A stretch of 64,000 bases of DNA from WTGA01 sp965214055 (GTDB taxonomy: Bacteria > Pseudomonadota > Gammaproteobacteria > Arenicellales > Poriferihabitantaceae): the NCBI GenBank assembly GCA_965214055.1, contig OZ243931.1:620001-684000 (forward strand). Reading direction: 5' to 3'. Shown in pieces: positions 46,355 through 56,397 of the stretch (positions are counted from its first letter, which is position 1; each line of letters starts with the position of its first letter). The notes under the pieces are model-generated. The model was not told the DNA's origin and did not search any database. It saw nothing but the letters and a program-made list of their open reading frames with translations. The translations under genes were made by a program, and so were the position numbers.

Positions 46355-48277
46355 CTAGAGTTGTTCATCGTATATCACCACATCGGCACGTTCCCTGAGA
46401 GACTGGCTGAACTGCTCAAAGTACCCTGAACCCTCTCTCGAAAGGAGGTGCTGTTCCACCAGGCCCCGTTCCGATTCTTCAATCAGGTCGAGATCTCCCA
46501 GGACGACTTCTTCCAGGGAATACAACACATAATCTCCGCTCTCCAGGGCCAGTCCACCAAACTTTATGCTGTCCTGGGAGGGGGCTCCCAACGCAAAAAC
46601 CGTGTCGCCGAGTGCCCGCAATTCGGTGGGTATTTCCTGCCGCACCGCAGGGAGAGCTTCAATCTCAAGCCCTTGATTCAGAATAAAACGGGTCCAGCTC
46701 TCCATATTTTGACTGCGAGACTCCAGTTCGCTGAGCAGGTCTGACCCCATTTGCAATACCCTTGCCCGGGATTTTTCCATTTTCAATAACGAATCGATCT
46801 CCTGTCGAACGGACTCCAAGGGCCGGGGGTGGGCTTCCCGATAATCCACTTTTTGCACTGCAACCAATTTGTCGAAACCGATTTCAATGGCCTGGCTGAC
46901 CAGATTGTCGTTGAGAACATCTTCCGAAAAAGCGGCTTGCCGCACACTCCTGTTTTCAGCAATCCCTTCACCGGACTGAGCCGTAAACCAATCACTGGTA
47001 TTGACCGGAATATCCAGTTCATCCGCGGATACCCGTATATCTTCCGGGGTTTCAAACACCATGTTTTTGAATGATTCGGCCAGGTCCGCGAATATGTTTT
47101 CTGCCTGTATTTTGCTCAAATCCGTTTTCACCTGTGCACGGACCTCATCCAGCGGCTGCTGATGTTCTTCATCCACCCTGGTCAGATAAATTATATGAAA
47201 TCCATACTGGCTTTCAATTGGCTGGCTGATCTCGCCCTGTGACATGGTAAACACGGCATCCTCGAACTGCTTCACCATTTGGCCTCTTGCGATCACCCCC
47301 AGGTCACCACCATTAATACTGGAACCAGGGTCATCGGAATACTGCAAGGCCAGCTCGCCAAAATCCTCCCCGCTCCGGGCCCGTTTCGATATTTCCCGGG
47401 CTTTTTCAAGTTTCTCCTGACGCTGCGCTTCATCCGATGACTGCCCCACTGAAACCAGGATATGGCTGGCCTGTCGAGCTTCCGGTTGACGATACCTGCC
47501 CCTGGTTTCTTCGTAATGGGCCGCAATTTCAGCGTCCTGTGGCTGAACGGATTCGGAAAGCACATCAATACTCAGTTCAATGTAGTCAACCTTGATGCTC
47601 GCTTCATTCTGGAAAACCTCGATATTGGCCTGGTAGTAGGCCTCAATCTCGTTATCACCAATGGTGAAATCCTCGACAAATCTGCCTGTGTCGAGGGTGG
47701 CATAGCTCACTTTACGGGTCTGGCCCCATAATGCCAGAATCCGGTCTCTCTCTGAGCGGGTGAAGAATGCACTTTCGCTTAATCCATTTTGCAACTGGCT
47801 GAGCCCCCCGCCTGCCCGTTGGGACAGTTCAAATTCCTGGGGAGTCAACCGATTGGCCGCCAGCACATTCATATAACGGTTCTGGTCAAACAATCCTTCT
47901 TCTTGAAATACCGGAACACTTTGTATCAATGCCATCAACTGGTCATCGGAAATCCTGTAGTTCATGTCCTGGGTGTATTGGCGCAATATCAGGTCATCCA
48001 CCAGGCCATCGACAATGGTTTGCTTGATTTCCAGGCTGTCCAGCAGTGCCGGATCGAAATTCTCCCCCAGCTGGTTTGCCAGCATTTGCCTTTGGGATGC
48101 CAATTCCTCCTGGTACGCATAGGTCGAAATTTCTTCCCCATCGACAAGAGCCACGGGCACTTCGCTCCCGCCTTCAAAGTAAGAGTTGATCCCCCAAAGG
48201 GCGAACGGGATGGCGATCAGTGTGACAATCACCCACGCGATCCAGCCGGTAGCACGTTCACGTATCGCGGTTAGCAT
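46355..48277 (-). CDS. ppiD: Periplasmic folding chaperone/isomerase PpiD
   Basis: SurA-like folding factor anchored in the inner membrane, 640 residues. A single N-terminal membrane anchor (WIAWVIVTLIAIPFALWG) is followed by a SurA_N domain (about 35-190) with EEISTYAYQEELASQRQMLA (quoted in part: STYAYQEELASQRQ). The parvulin PpiC domain (about 265-360) is marked by RQASHILVSVG, DFGELALQYSDDPGS and SQYGFHIIYLT. Parvulin domains in PpiD often lack activity. Adjacent to hupB-lon as in other gammaproteobacteria. Confidence 0.94.
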   Translation of the reverse strand: MLTAIRERATGWIAWVIVTLIAIPFALWGINSYFEGGSEVPVALVDGEEISTYAYQEELASQRQMLANQLGENFDPALLDSLEIKQTIVDGLVDDLILRQYTQDMNYRISDDQLMALIQSVPVFQEEGLFDQNRYMNVLAANRLTPQEFELSQRAGGGLSQLQNGLSESAFFTRSERDRILALWGQTRKVSYATLDTGRFVEDFTIGDNEIEAYYQANIEVFQNEASIKVDYIELSIDVLSESVQPQDAEIAAHYEETRGRYRQPEARQASHILVSVGQSSDEAQRQEKLEKAREISKRARSGEDFGELALQYSDDPGSSINGGDLGVIARGQMVKQFEDAVFTMSQGEISQPIESQYGFHIIYLTRVDEEHQQPLDEVRAQVKTDLSKIQAENIFADLAESFKNMVFETPEDIRVSADELDIPVNTSDWFTAQSGEGIAENRSVRQAAFSEDVLNDNLVSQAIEIGFDKLVAVQKVDYREAHPRPLESVRQEIDSLLKMEKSRARVLQMGSDLLSELESRSQNMESWTRFILNQGLEIEALPAVRQEIPTELRALGDTVFALGAPSQDSIKFGGLALESGDYVLYSLEEVVLGDLDLIEESERGLVEQHLLSREGSGYFEQFSQSLRERADVVIYDEQL

Positions 48278-48673
48278 ATGGAAGCCCTAAAAAGTATTGG
48301 TTGGTGGTTATCAATCCAGACAACCCGGCGATGCCATCCGGTTTCCCGGCTCATTCCGGATTCTTCCCACCGGATTCTGACCACACCGAATGGCAGTCAT
48401 TGTCCCGGACAAAAAAGGAATGCGAGACAAATGCCTCGCATGTCCCGGTGGTCCGGTTCCGGCGCCCAAACAATGGGGCGCTACATGGGGAGATTCCCTG
48501 GGACTCATACCAGGAACCATGCCGGGACCCATGCCAGAATCGTCCCGCAAACCAGACACACCTAACCCCATTATTCCAGCAGACACCTTACCCCCTACTG
48601 AACAGTTGCCATCCGTTTTTCACCTGCTGCGGGATGGCTCCCCGGGTAAAAAATACCCCAGTAGCGTTTAAAG
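48278..48673. other. ppiD-tRNA intergenic region, no gene seen
   Basis: Nearly 400 bp lie between the tRNA-Asp 3' end and the ppiD start. Open frames here are all short and unlike known proteins. No confident promoter or terminator was found. Confidence 0.4.
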
Positions 48674-48751
48674 TGGCGGAGCGGACGGGACTCGAACCCG
48701 CGACCCCCGGCGTGACAGGCCGGTATTCTAACCAAACTGAACTACCGCTCC
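48674..48751 (-). tRNA. tRNA-Asp (GTC)
   Basis: Cloverleaf read on the minus strand: acceptor GGAGCGG pairs with CCGCTCC, the anticodon loop is CTGTCAC with anticodon GTC, and the T arm includes GGTTCGAACCC. The 3' CCA is encoded (48674-48676). Confidence 0.95.
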
Positions 48752-48758
48752 TGCTGAA

Positions 48759-48834
48759 TGGTGGGCGCTGCAGGGATCGAACCTGCGACCCTCGCCTTGT
48801 AAGGGCGATGCTCTCCCAGCTGAGCTAAGCGCCC
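48759..48834 (-). tRNA. tRNA-Val (TAC)
   Basis: Minus-strand cloverleaf: acceptor GGGCGCT with AGCGCCC, the anticodon loop is CTTACAA with anticodon TAC, and the T arm has GGTTCGATCCC. CCA is encoded. It lies only 12 bp after hupB and 7 bp before tRNA-Asp, so it may share a transcript with them. Confidence 0.95.
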
Positions 48835-48846
48835 GAAAAAGCGGTG

Positions 48847-49119
48847 CTAGTATATGGCATCTTTAAGTCCCTTTCCAGCCTTGAATTTAGCTACCCGTGA
48901 AGCTGCAATCTGTATGGTTTCACCCGTACGGGGATTGCGACCCGTTCTGGCCGCCCTGGTTGAAACAGAAAAAGTTCCAAATCCAACAAGTGATACCGAT
49001 TCACCGCGTCCCAGCGCTCCCTCAATAGCAAGAAAAACAGCATCTACAGCACTACTCGCATCCACTTTTGTCAGATTTGCACGTGCTGCAACCACATCAG
49101 TCAATTCAGCTTTATTCAT
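48847..49119 (-). CDS. hupB: DNA-binding protein HU-beta
   Basis: Histone-like nucleoid protein, 90 residues. It begins MNKAELTDVVAARANLTKVD and has VGFGTFSVSTRAARTGRNPR (quoted in part: FGTFSVSTRAARTGRNP), the flexible beta arm that inserts into the minor groove. Its length is exactly standard. Downstream of lon on the same strand with about 263 bp between, which holds a weak TTGCTT-18-TATTAT promoter-like pair. Confidence 0.95.
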   Translation of the reverse strand: MNKAELTDVVAARANLTKVDASSAVDAVFLAIEGALGRGESVSLVGFGTFSVSTRAARTGRNPRTGETIQIAASRVAKFKAGKGLKDAIY

Positions 49120-49382
49120 GATCCTGCTCTCCTCGTTATTGGATGTTTAAAATCTGGTTTTCTGCGAGAGCCAAATTTCAGCCCCAAAGGTGTTGTTAAG
49201 GTGTTGTTGTTATTTTCAGCTCCGGTCAGAATATCATGCGTCATGCGGATGACCAGCCCGTTGAACAGAAATAATCCTGCAAAGGCGAATAATAATAAAA
49301 TTTCCGTCTGAAAAGCAATATAAATAATGACCTTTGTTTCAACAAACCGAATGAACGGCCATTCCGGAAGCCGGCCCGGGCA

Positions 49383-51821
49383 TCAATGTGCCGTAAGTTC
49401 GGACTGTTTGTCCCGGGACTTGGAATTCTTGATTTCGTCCACGGTGGGGGAAGGGCTGATTTCCTCTTCAAAACGCGCCTCCGGGGGTCTTTCCGTTGCC
49501 AGTTCAATCACTTCATCAATCCATTTTACCGGCCGGATATTCAGCTTCTTTCGTATGTTTTCCGGGATTTCCCGAAGTTCCCGGGCATTCTCACCGGGAA
49601 TGATGACGGTCTTGATTCCCGCACGATGGGCGGCCAGAAGCTTTTCCTTCAACCCGCCAATGGGGAGCACTTCCCCCCGTAATGTGATTTCACCCGTCAT
49701 GGCAACACTGGACAGGGCGGATATTCCCGTTAAGGCGGAAACAATGGATGTGCACATGCCAATTCCGGCACTGGGCCCGTCTTTGGGGGTCGCCCCTTCG
49801 GGAACATGAATATGCACATCCTGTTTTTCATAGAAATCCTGGTCGATTCCCCACTGCCGGCTCCGGCTCCTGACCACGCTGATGGCCGCAGTGATGGACT
49901 CCTGCATGACATCTCCGAGTTTTCCGGTGTACACATGTTTCCCTTTTCCGGGCATGACAACCGCTTCGATGGTCAACAATTCACCCCCGAATTCGGTCCA
50001 CGCCAGCCCGGTGACCTGCCCAACCTTGTTGCCTTCCTCCGCCTCATTGCGCCGGAATCGTTTTACCCCAAGAAATTTTCCAATGTTCTTGGGGGTGACC
50101 AGAATCTGTTTGTCTTTCTGGGTGAGCAACAATTCCTTTACATTTTTGCGATAGATTTTTGCAATTTCCCGTTCCAGGCTTCGAACGCCGGCTTCCCGGG
50201 TATAGGACGAGATAATCTCCTTGATCGCATTGTTCGTAATGTTCACTTCGTCTTCTCTTAGCCCGTTGTTCTTCCTTTGCTTGGGCAACAGGTAACGCTG
50301 TGCAATTTCAAGTTTTTCTTCGTCGGTGTACCCGGATATACGAATCACCTCCATCCGGTCGAGCAGGGGGCTGGGAATGTTCAGGGTGTTGGCCGTTGCA
50401 ATAAACATGACATCGGACAAGTCGTAATCCACCTCGAGGTAATGGTCACCAAACTTGTGGTTCTGTTCCGGATCCAGGACCTCGAGCAGTGCCGACGAGG
50501 GATCTCCGCGAAAATCCATGGACATCTTGTCGACTTCATCCAGCATGAACAACGGATTCCGTTTCTTGGCCTTGGACAGGTTCTGGATGATTTTCCCCGG
50601 CATGGAACCGATATAGGTCCTGCGATGCCCCCGGATTTCTGCTTCATCCCGTACACCCCCCAGCGACATACGAATAAATTTCCGGTTGGTTGCCCGGGCA
50701 ATGGACTCTCCCAGGGAGGTCTTGCCCACCCCTGGAGGGCCAACCAGGCACAAGATAGCGGCTTTGGGTTTTCTCACCCGTTTTTGAACCGCCAGGTATT
50801 CGAGAATCCGGTCCTTTACTTTTTCCAATCCATAGTGATCATCGTCCAGCACCTTTTGCGATTTCGTCAAATCCCTGGAAATGCGGCTCCTGGCTTTCCA
50901 GGGCAATGAAAGCAGCCAGTCAATGTAATTCCGGACCACCGTGGCTTCTGCCGACATGGGGGACATCATCTTCAGTTTTTTAAGCTCACCCTCCGCCTTC
51001 TCCCGGGCTTCTTTGGACATCCCTGATTTCGCGATCCTGTTTTCCAGTTCATCCAGCTCGCTGACCCCTTCATCCGTATCACCGAGTTCTTTCTGGATCG
51101 CTTTTATCTGTTCATTCAGGTAGTACTCCCGCTGGCTTTTTTCCATCTGTTTCTTTACCCGGGTCCGAATTCTCTTCTCCACCTGCAGCAAGTCGATTTC
51201 CGAATCCATCACGCCGAATATATGCTCCAGGCGCTCCGTTGGGTTGAAAAGCTCCAGGATGAGCTGTTTTTCTTCGGTTTTGAGATTGAGGTGTGCAGCA
51301 ATGATATCCGCAACCCGTCCCAGTTCGTCGATACCGCTCAGTGAGGTAAGAATTTCAGGAGGAATCCTGGAATTGAGTTTTACATATTTCTCGAATTCCG
51401 CCGTGACTGAACGCAGCAGGACGTCGGATTCACGCGATAACAGGCCGATATCCTCGATCAGGTTCACCTCGCACATATAACTCTCATGCGGATCGTCCAG
51501 ATCACTGGTGTACCGGACGATGGTGGCCCGCTGTTCCCCTTCCACCAACACCTTCACCGTCCCATCGGGCATTTTCAGCATTTGCAAAATCGATGCGACA
51601 ATTCCCGTCCGGTAGATCTCATCCACCGTGGGATCGTCGTCCGTGGAGTCTTTTTGAGCGACAAGCAGGATGTTCTTGCCGCTTTCCATGGCAATGTCCA
51701 GGGCATGTATCGACTTGACTCTCCCTACAAACAGGGGAATCACCATATGCGGAAAGACCACCACGTCCCGTAATGGCAACACAGGCAATTCAAAGTTCAC
51801 TGCAGTCAGTTGTTTAGTCAT
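49383..51821 (-). CDS. lon: ATP-dependent Lon protease
   Basis: Cytosolic AAA+ protease degrading misfolded and regulatory proteins, 812 residues. The LON substrate domain (about 10-205; LPLRDVVVFPHMVIPLFVGR) precedes a coiled coil, the AAA+ module with Walker A GPPGVGKTSLGESIA (about 358) and Walker B FMLDEVDK. The protease domain has the catalytic Ser in PKDGPSAGIGM (about residue 684) and Lys in GGLKEKLLAAHRAG (about 727). Located between clpX and hupB, as in E. coli. Confidence 0.97.
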   Translation of the reverse strand: MTKQLTAVNFELPVLPLRDVVVFPHMVIPLFVGRVKSIHALDIAMESGKNILLVAQKDSTDDDPTVDEIYRTGIVASILQMLKMPDGTVKVLVEGEQRATIVRYTSDLDDPHESYMCEVNLIEDIGLLSRESDVLLRSVTAEFEKYVKLNSRIPPEILTSLSGIDELGRVADIIAAHLNLKTEEKQLILELFNPTERLEHIFGVMDSEIDLLQVEKRIRTRVKKQMEKSQREYYLNEQIKAIQKELGDTDEGVSELDELENRIAKSGMSKEAREKAEGELKKLKMMSPMSAEATVVRNYIDWLLSLPWKARSRISRDLTKSQKVLDDDHYGLEKVKDRILEYLAVQKRVRKPKAAILCLVGPPGVGKTSLGESIARATNRKFIRMSLGGVRDEAEIRGHRRTYIGSMPGKIIQNLSKAKKRNPLFMLDEVDKMSMDFRGDPSSALLEVLDPEQNHKFGDHYLEVDYDLSDVMFIATANTLNIPSPLLDRMEVIRISGYTDEEKLEIAQRYLLPKQRKNNGLREDEVNITNNAIKEIISSYTREAGVRSLEREIAKIYRKNVKELLLTQKDKQILVTPKNIGKFLGVKRFRRNEAEEGNKVGQVTGLAWTEFGGELLTIEAVVMPGKGKHVYTGKLGDVMQESITAAISVVRSRSRQWGIDQDFYEKQDVHIHVPEGATPKDGPSAGIGMCTSIVSALTGISALSSVAMTGEITLRGEVLPIGGLKEKLLAAHRAGIKTVIIPGENARELREIPENIRKKLNIRPVKWIDEVIELATERPPEARFEEEISPSPTVDEIKNSKSRDKQSELTAH

Positions 51822-51984
51822 CGGAATCCATACTGTAATTGGGGGTACCTACCGGATAAGAACTGAGGTCATTTGCGGAATTTACAAGGAGAATAGCATA
51901 AAACAGTGCTATTCACGGTATCGACCCGATCATCGTGGCTGGCTCGGGGGGGGCTCCGCTGCAAAACCCCGGGCAGCCCAACGG

Positions 51985-52004
51985 AAAAAACCCGGGTATC
52001 GGGG
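51985..52004 (-). terminator. Weak intrinsic terminator after clpX
   Basis: On the minus strand, CCCG and CGGG can pair just downstream of the clpX stop, followed by TTTTTT. The stem is short, so it may be leaky. The remaining 160 bp to lon contain no gene. Confidence 0.35.
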
Positions 52005-52006
52005 AA

Positions 52007-53293
52007 TCAGGTGGAAGATGCGGCGGCTTTTTTCCTGGTGACCCGTTCTTTTTCGTAAACGTACAGCGGCCTGGCCCCTTCTGTAATCACGGAAGAATCC
52101 ACCACGGCCTTCTTGATCCCCTTCATGGAAGGCAATTCGTACATGGTCTCAAGCAAGGCGTTTTCCATAATCGAACGCAAGCCCCGGGCACCGGATTTTC
52201 TCTCCATGGCTTTTTTCGCAACCTCATGAAGGGCTTCCGTACGAAATTCCAGTTCTACCCCTTCATACTTGAACAGCGTCTGGTATTGCTTGGTCAATGC
52301 ATTCTTCGGTTCAACGAGAATCCTGACCAGGGATTCTTCGTCCAGTTCCTCCAGCGTGGCCACCACCGGGAGCCGACCAACGAATTCCGGAATCAGCCCG
52401 TATTTAATCAAATCTTCCGGCTCCAGTTGATCCAGCAGTTCCGTGGACCGATCGTTCGCGGATTTCTCCTTGATATAGGCACCGAAACCAATGCCGGATT
52501 TTTCAGTCCTTTCCTGAATGACCTTTTCAATGCCGGCAAATGCGCCACCACAGATAAACAGGATATTCCCCGTATCCACCTGCAAAAACTCCTGTTGAGG
52601 GTGCTTGCGTCCACCCTGGGGAGGAATGGAGGCAATGGTTCCCTCAATCAGTTTCAACAGTGCCTGCTGTACTCCTTCACCTGAAACATCCCGGGTAATG
52701 GACGGATTTTCCGCCTTGCGGGAAACCTTGTCAATTTCATCAATATACACAATGCCACTTTGTGCTTTTTCGGTTTCGTAGTCACAGGTCTGCAACAGCT
52801 TCTGGATAATGTTTTCAACATCCTCTCCCACATACCCCGCTTCGGTGAGGGTGGTGGCATCGGCAATGGTAAACGGGACGTTCAGTTGCCTGGCCAGTGT
52901 TTCAGCCAGCAACGTCTTGCCGGAACCGGTGGGTCCAATCAGCAGGATGTTGCTTTTGGATATCTCGACTTCGGAACTGGATTCCTGATTCTCGATTCGC
53001 TTGTAGTGATTGTAGACCGCCACGGACAGCATCTTTTTTGCGGACTGCTGGCCAATGACATAATCATCGAGAATTCCGTGTATCTGCTGGGGACTGGGGT
53101 ACAGGGCCGTGTTTTTCTGGGCCGAAATTTCGCTGACAGATTCTTCGCGGATGATTTCATTGCAAAGGTCAACGCATTCATCGCAGATAAAAACAGAGGG
53201 GCCGGCAATCAGTTTTCGCACTTCATGCTGGCTCTTTCCGCAGAAAGAGCAATACAGCAGCTTCTCACTTTTATTGGATGACTTGTTCGCCAT
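52007..53293 (-). CDS. clpX: ClpX, ATPase subunit of ClpXP
   Basis: AAA+ unfoldase that feeds substrates to ClpP, 428 residues. The N-terminal zinc-binding domain has CSFCGKSQ and FICDECVDLC (about 15-45). Walker A is GPTGSGKTLLAETLA (about 120) and Walker B is VYIDEIDKVSRK. The pore loop YVGED and the IGF-like ClpP-contact loop (SGIGFGAYI) are present. It lies about 105 bp after clpP with its own promoter candidate. Confidence 0.97.
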   Translation of the reverse strand: MANKSSNKSEKLLYCSFCGKSQHEVRKLIAGPSVFICDECVDLCNEIIREESVSEISAQKNTALYPSPQQIHGILDDYVIGQQSAKKMLSVAVYNHYKRIENQESSSEVEISKSNILLIGPTGSGKTLLAETLARQLNVPFTIADATTLTEAGYVGEDVENIIQKLLQTCDYETEKAQSGIVYIDEIDKVSRKAENPSITRDVSGEGVQQALLKLIEGTIASIPPQGGRKHPQQEFLQVDTGNILFICGGAFAGIEKVIQERTEKSGIGFGAYIKEKSANDRSTELLDQLEPEDLIKYGLIPEFVGRLPVVATLEELDEESLVRILVEPKNALTKQYQTLFKYEGVELEFRTEALHEVAKKAMERKSGARGLRSIMENALLETMYELPSMKGIKKAVVDSSVITEGARPLYVYEKERVTRKKAAASST

Positions 53294-53334
53294 GGGGGTC
53301 TGTTCGCATAGGGTGGCAATGGAGTGTAGAGCCG

Positions 53335-53340
53335 ATTATA
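53335..53340 (-). promoter_or_regulatory. Candidate -10 element of a clpX promoter
   Basis: A perfect TATAAT on the minus strand, 42 bp before clpX. The best -35 is TGGATA, 16 bp upstream, a 4 of 6 match. This would let clpX be transcribed apart from tig-clpP. Confidence 0.45.
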
Positions 53341-53398
53341 GCCACGGTGCCGTATATATCCAGCACTATTTGGTCACGCCGGTTACTGTATATTCGGT

Positions 53399-54028
53399 TT
53401 ATGCCCTGGTAAACAACACGGAATCGATAATACCATATTCTTCGGCTTCCCCTGCACTCATGAAATTGTCCCGGTCGGTATCGGTTTTTATGGTGTCCAT
53501 GGACTGTCCCGTGTTTTCCGACAGAATCCGGTTCAGTTTCTCCCTGGTCCCCAGGATTTCCCGGGTGTGAATCTCGATGTCGGAGGCCTGTCCCTGGGAC
53601 CCTCCCATTGGCTGGTGAATCATGACCCTTGAATGGGGCAGTGCATGGCGTTTTCCCTTGCACCCGCCGGCGAGTATCACGGCCCCCATACTGGCCGCCT
53701 GTCCAATGCATACTGTACTGATATCCGGATGGATAAACTGCATGGTGTCGTAGATTCCCAGCCCGGACGAAACGATCCCTCCTGGACTGTTGATATACAA
53801 CGAGATATCTTTTTCCGGGTTTTCGGACTCCAGAAACAACAATTGGGCCACAATCAGGTTGGCCATGTGGTCATCGATCGCCCCGACCATGAAGACCACG
53901 CGTTCCTTCAACAGCCGTGAATAAATATCGTACGCTCTTTCTCCGCGTCCTGTTGATTCGACAACCATGGGGACCAGACCAAGATCTATGGTTTCCTGAC
54001 GAGGGGGATGGCGGGTATTGGTGTTCAT
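53399..54028 (-). CDS. clpP: ClpP protease subunit
   Basis: Serine protease core of ClpXP, 209 residues. The catalytic Ser113 lies in IGQAASMGAVIL, His138 in HSRVMIHQPMGG, and the Asp in TDTDRDNFMSA near 187. The N-terminus (LGLVPMVVESTGRGERAYDI) is usual; a short propeptide may be removed. It overlaps tig by 4 nt and precedes clpX: the standard tig-clpP-clpX-lon order. Confidence 0.97.
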   Translation of the reverse strand: MNTNTRHPPRQETIDLGLVPMVVESTGRGERAYDIYSRLLKERVVFMVGAIDDHMANLIVAQLLFLESENPEKDISLYINSPGGIVSSGLGIYDTMQFIHPDISTVCIGQAASMGAVILAGGCKGKRHALPHSRVMIHQPMGGSQGQASDIEIHTREILGTREKLNRILSENTGQSMDTIKTDTDRDNFMSAGEAEEYGIIDSVLFTRA

Positions 54029-55356
54029 ACTGTCTTCTCCTCTTTCTGGGAATACATCAATTCGTCATATGTCATCTTTCGAGGATGGACATCCGCTGTT
54101 TCCAACAAGTGGCTGATCACCTGTTCTTCTATCATCAGGTTTTGAATTTGTTCGTGCTTCTCCGGGTTTCTCATGAACTCCTCCACGGCCAGGTCCAGAT
54201 CCAGGTCTAGGTCCTTATGATTTGCGAGCACCGTCCTGGCCCTGGCCTCTAGCTGTTTGCGGTCAATCTTGATTGCATACTTGTCAACAACTGCTTGTAC
54301 GAGCAATCCTTGGGCCACCGTTCTTTCCGCGTATTCATGAATAGTCGTCAGTTCGTTCGAGTCTGCCGGCAGGGTCCCCTTATCCAGCATCTCGGAGAGA
54401 AGCTCCATTCTCCGCTTTGCCGCTTTGAACACCATAACGGTGGGAAGCTCCATTTCGTTTCTGTCCATCAGTACATCCAGGAGTTGGGTGATCATCATAA
54501 CGTGTATCGTCGTATCCACGGCCCGCTTCAGATTGTCCCTGATCTGTTTCCTCAACTCTTTGATGCCCCCCTCGGAAACCCCCACGGCCAGGGCAAAGTC
54601 ATCGTCAAGCTCAACCAGTTGGGGTTTTTCCACCATCCTGACCATAACGTCAAATTCAATCTCCCTACCCGCCAACTCTTCTTTGTCCCAGTTTTCAGGA
54701 AAGGTGAAGGGGATGCGTCTCCTGTCTCCTTTCACAGCCCCCTGCAACCCACGATCAAATTCCAGGTACGGATCGTGTTTTCCCACAACGTGCGGATAAT
54801 TCTTCACGGGGGCGATGGGAAGTATTTCGTTGTCCCCCAGCCCAATCGGTTCCGCATCAATGATCACCCGGTTTCCGATTTCGGTTTCATCCTCCGTTTC
54901 CACATACTCGGGGTTCAAACTCCCGAGTTCATGCAGCACGCGTTCAACATCTTCATCGGTAACTTCGACCACCGGCTGTTCAATGGTTTTTCCCTCCAGG
55001 CTGAGATGCTGGATTTCCGGGAACAGTTCCACGGTGAAGACAAACTCAAGGTCCCTGCCAGCTTCGTATGGATCCCTATCGATTGAAAGTAATCCCGCGG
55101 GCAGAATATTGACCTGGTTCAATGCATCCTGATAGCTCGAATTGATAGTCTCCGCCAGGACCTCCTCGGTCACCTGGGTTTCATACCGTTTCCGGATGAC
55201 CTTTTGCGGGGCCTTTCCCGGTCGAAAACCGGGGATTCGTGCCTTCCTGCCAACATCCCTGAGGCGGTTTACTACTGCAGAATCAATCTTTTGCGATGGA
55301 ATCGAAACCATCACTTTTCGCTGGATTTTTCCTGACTCTTCTACAGAAACCTGCAT
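54025..55356 (-). CDS. tig: Trigger factor
   Basis: Ribosome-bound chaperone with a peptidyl-prolyl isomerase domain, 443 residues. The ribosome-docking signature is GFRPGKAPQKVIRKRY (about 44-60). The FKBP-like domain (about 150-245) has GNRVIIDAEPIGLGDNE, though it deviates from the classical pattern. The C-terminal chaperone arms follow. ATG 55356 is used; a TTG precedes it. GAGGAG upstream is a good ribosome site. Confidence 0.94.
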   Translation of the reverse strand: MQVSVEESGKIQRKVMVSIPSQKIDSAVVNRLRDVGRKARIPGFRPGKAPQKVIRKRYETQVTEEVLAETINSSYQDALNQVNILPAGLLSIDRDPYEAGRDLEFVFTVELFPEIQHLSLEGKTIEQPVVEVTDEDVERVLHELGSLNPEYVETEDETEIGNRVIIDAEPIGLGDNEILPIAPVKNYPHVVGKHDPYLEFDRGLQGAVKGDRRRIPFTFPENWDKEELAGREIEFDVMVRMVEKPQLVELDDDFALAVGVSEGGIKELRKQIRDNLKRAVDTTIHVMMITQLLDVLMDRNEMELPTVMVFKAAKRRMELLSEMLDKGTLPADSNELTTIHEYAERTVAQGLLVQAVVDKYAIKIDRKQLEARARTVLANHKDLDLDLDLAVEEFMRNPEKHEQIQNLMIEEQVISHLLETADVHPRKMTYDELMYSQKEEKTV

Positions 55357-55444
55357 CAATACGTACTCCTCAACATTGATATTCGAAATTGAATCACCCG
55401 GGAAATGGGCCTGACGACCTGCATTGGAAATTTATGCACAGGGA

Positions 55445-55863
<419 letters not shown>

Positions 55864-55940
55864 TGGGGTGAACGATGGGACTCGAACCCACGACGACCGG
55901 AATCACAATCCGGGGCTCTACCAACTGAGCTACGCTCACC
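55864..55940 (-). tRNA. tRNA-His (GTG)
   Basis: Minus-strand cloverleaf. The anticodon arm ends in CCGGA-TTGTGAT-TCCGG with anticodon GTG. The extra 5' G pairing with C73, a hallmark of tRNA-His, is present. CCA is encoded. Confidence 0.95.
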
Positions 55941-55998
55941 ATATCAATTCAAATCAATCTCCCTGCGCCAATCTCCTTGCGTCCCCTGTGCAATGAAC

Positions 55999-56377
55999 TG
56001 GCACGCCCGACAGGACTCGAACCTGTAACCTACGGCTTAGCTTACCCGCTACGGCTTTCGCCGCCCTGGCCACTGGCCAGGTTTGTGGTCTGGACTATAT
56101 CTTCACCATTTCAGGTGGGGTACGTATAGTCTCTACGGATCCCCTTTCGGTCCCAATGGGTCCGACGGGTTTCCTCGGTATTGCCATCGCCCGATACGCC
56201 CGGTTGCGAAGTGCAATGGGGCCTACTGCGTTAAGGTTCCACCGATACAGTACCCTCCACTTCGGCAGTTACTTGTTCCTGCCGAAGGCTCCTGGAACTG
56301 CCCGGCAATCTGCAGCGTCTGCAAACCACCAGGTCAAGCCCAAAGGCCGTTGCTCTATCCGGTTGAGCTACGGGCGC
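55999..56377 (-). tRNA. tRNA-Arg (TCT) interrupted by a group I intron
   Basis: Exon 1 (56343-56377, 35 nt) and exon 2 (55999-56040, 42 nt) join to a 77-nt tRNA with encoded CCA. The acceptor stem is GCGCCCG with CGGGCGT, the D arm GCTC-GAGC, the anticodon stem ACGGC-GCCGT with loop CTTCTAA, and the T arm ACAGG-CCTGT. The anticodon is TCT, split after its first base (U34). The order Pro-Arg-His-Leu before tig agrees with the layout recalled from pseudomonads. Confidence 0.9.
56041..56342 (-). other. Group I intron in tRNA-Arg, IC3-like
   Basis: About 302 nt on the minus strand. The S element AAGATATAGTCC (56092-56103) and R element AGAGACTATA (near 56124-56136) form the P7 guanosine site. 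Candidate P (ATCGGTGGAACCTTAACGC, near 56228-56247) and Q (GGCAATACCGAG, near 56174-56185) pair as P4. The intron ends in G, and exon 1 ends in U as group I splicing requires. The architecture and wording resemble the small tRNA-Ile intron of Azoarcus. No endonuclease gene is present. Confidence 0.88.
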
Positions 56378-56397
56378 AAAACGGATATCACGATATC

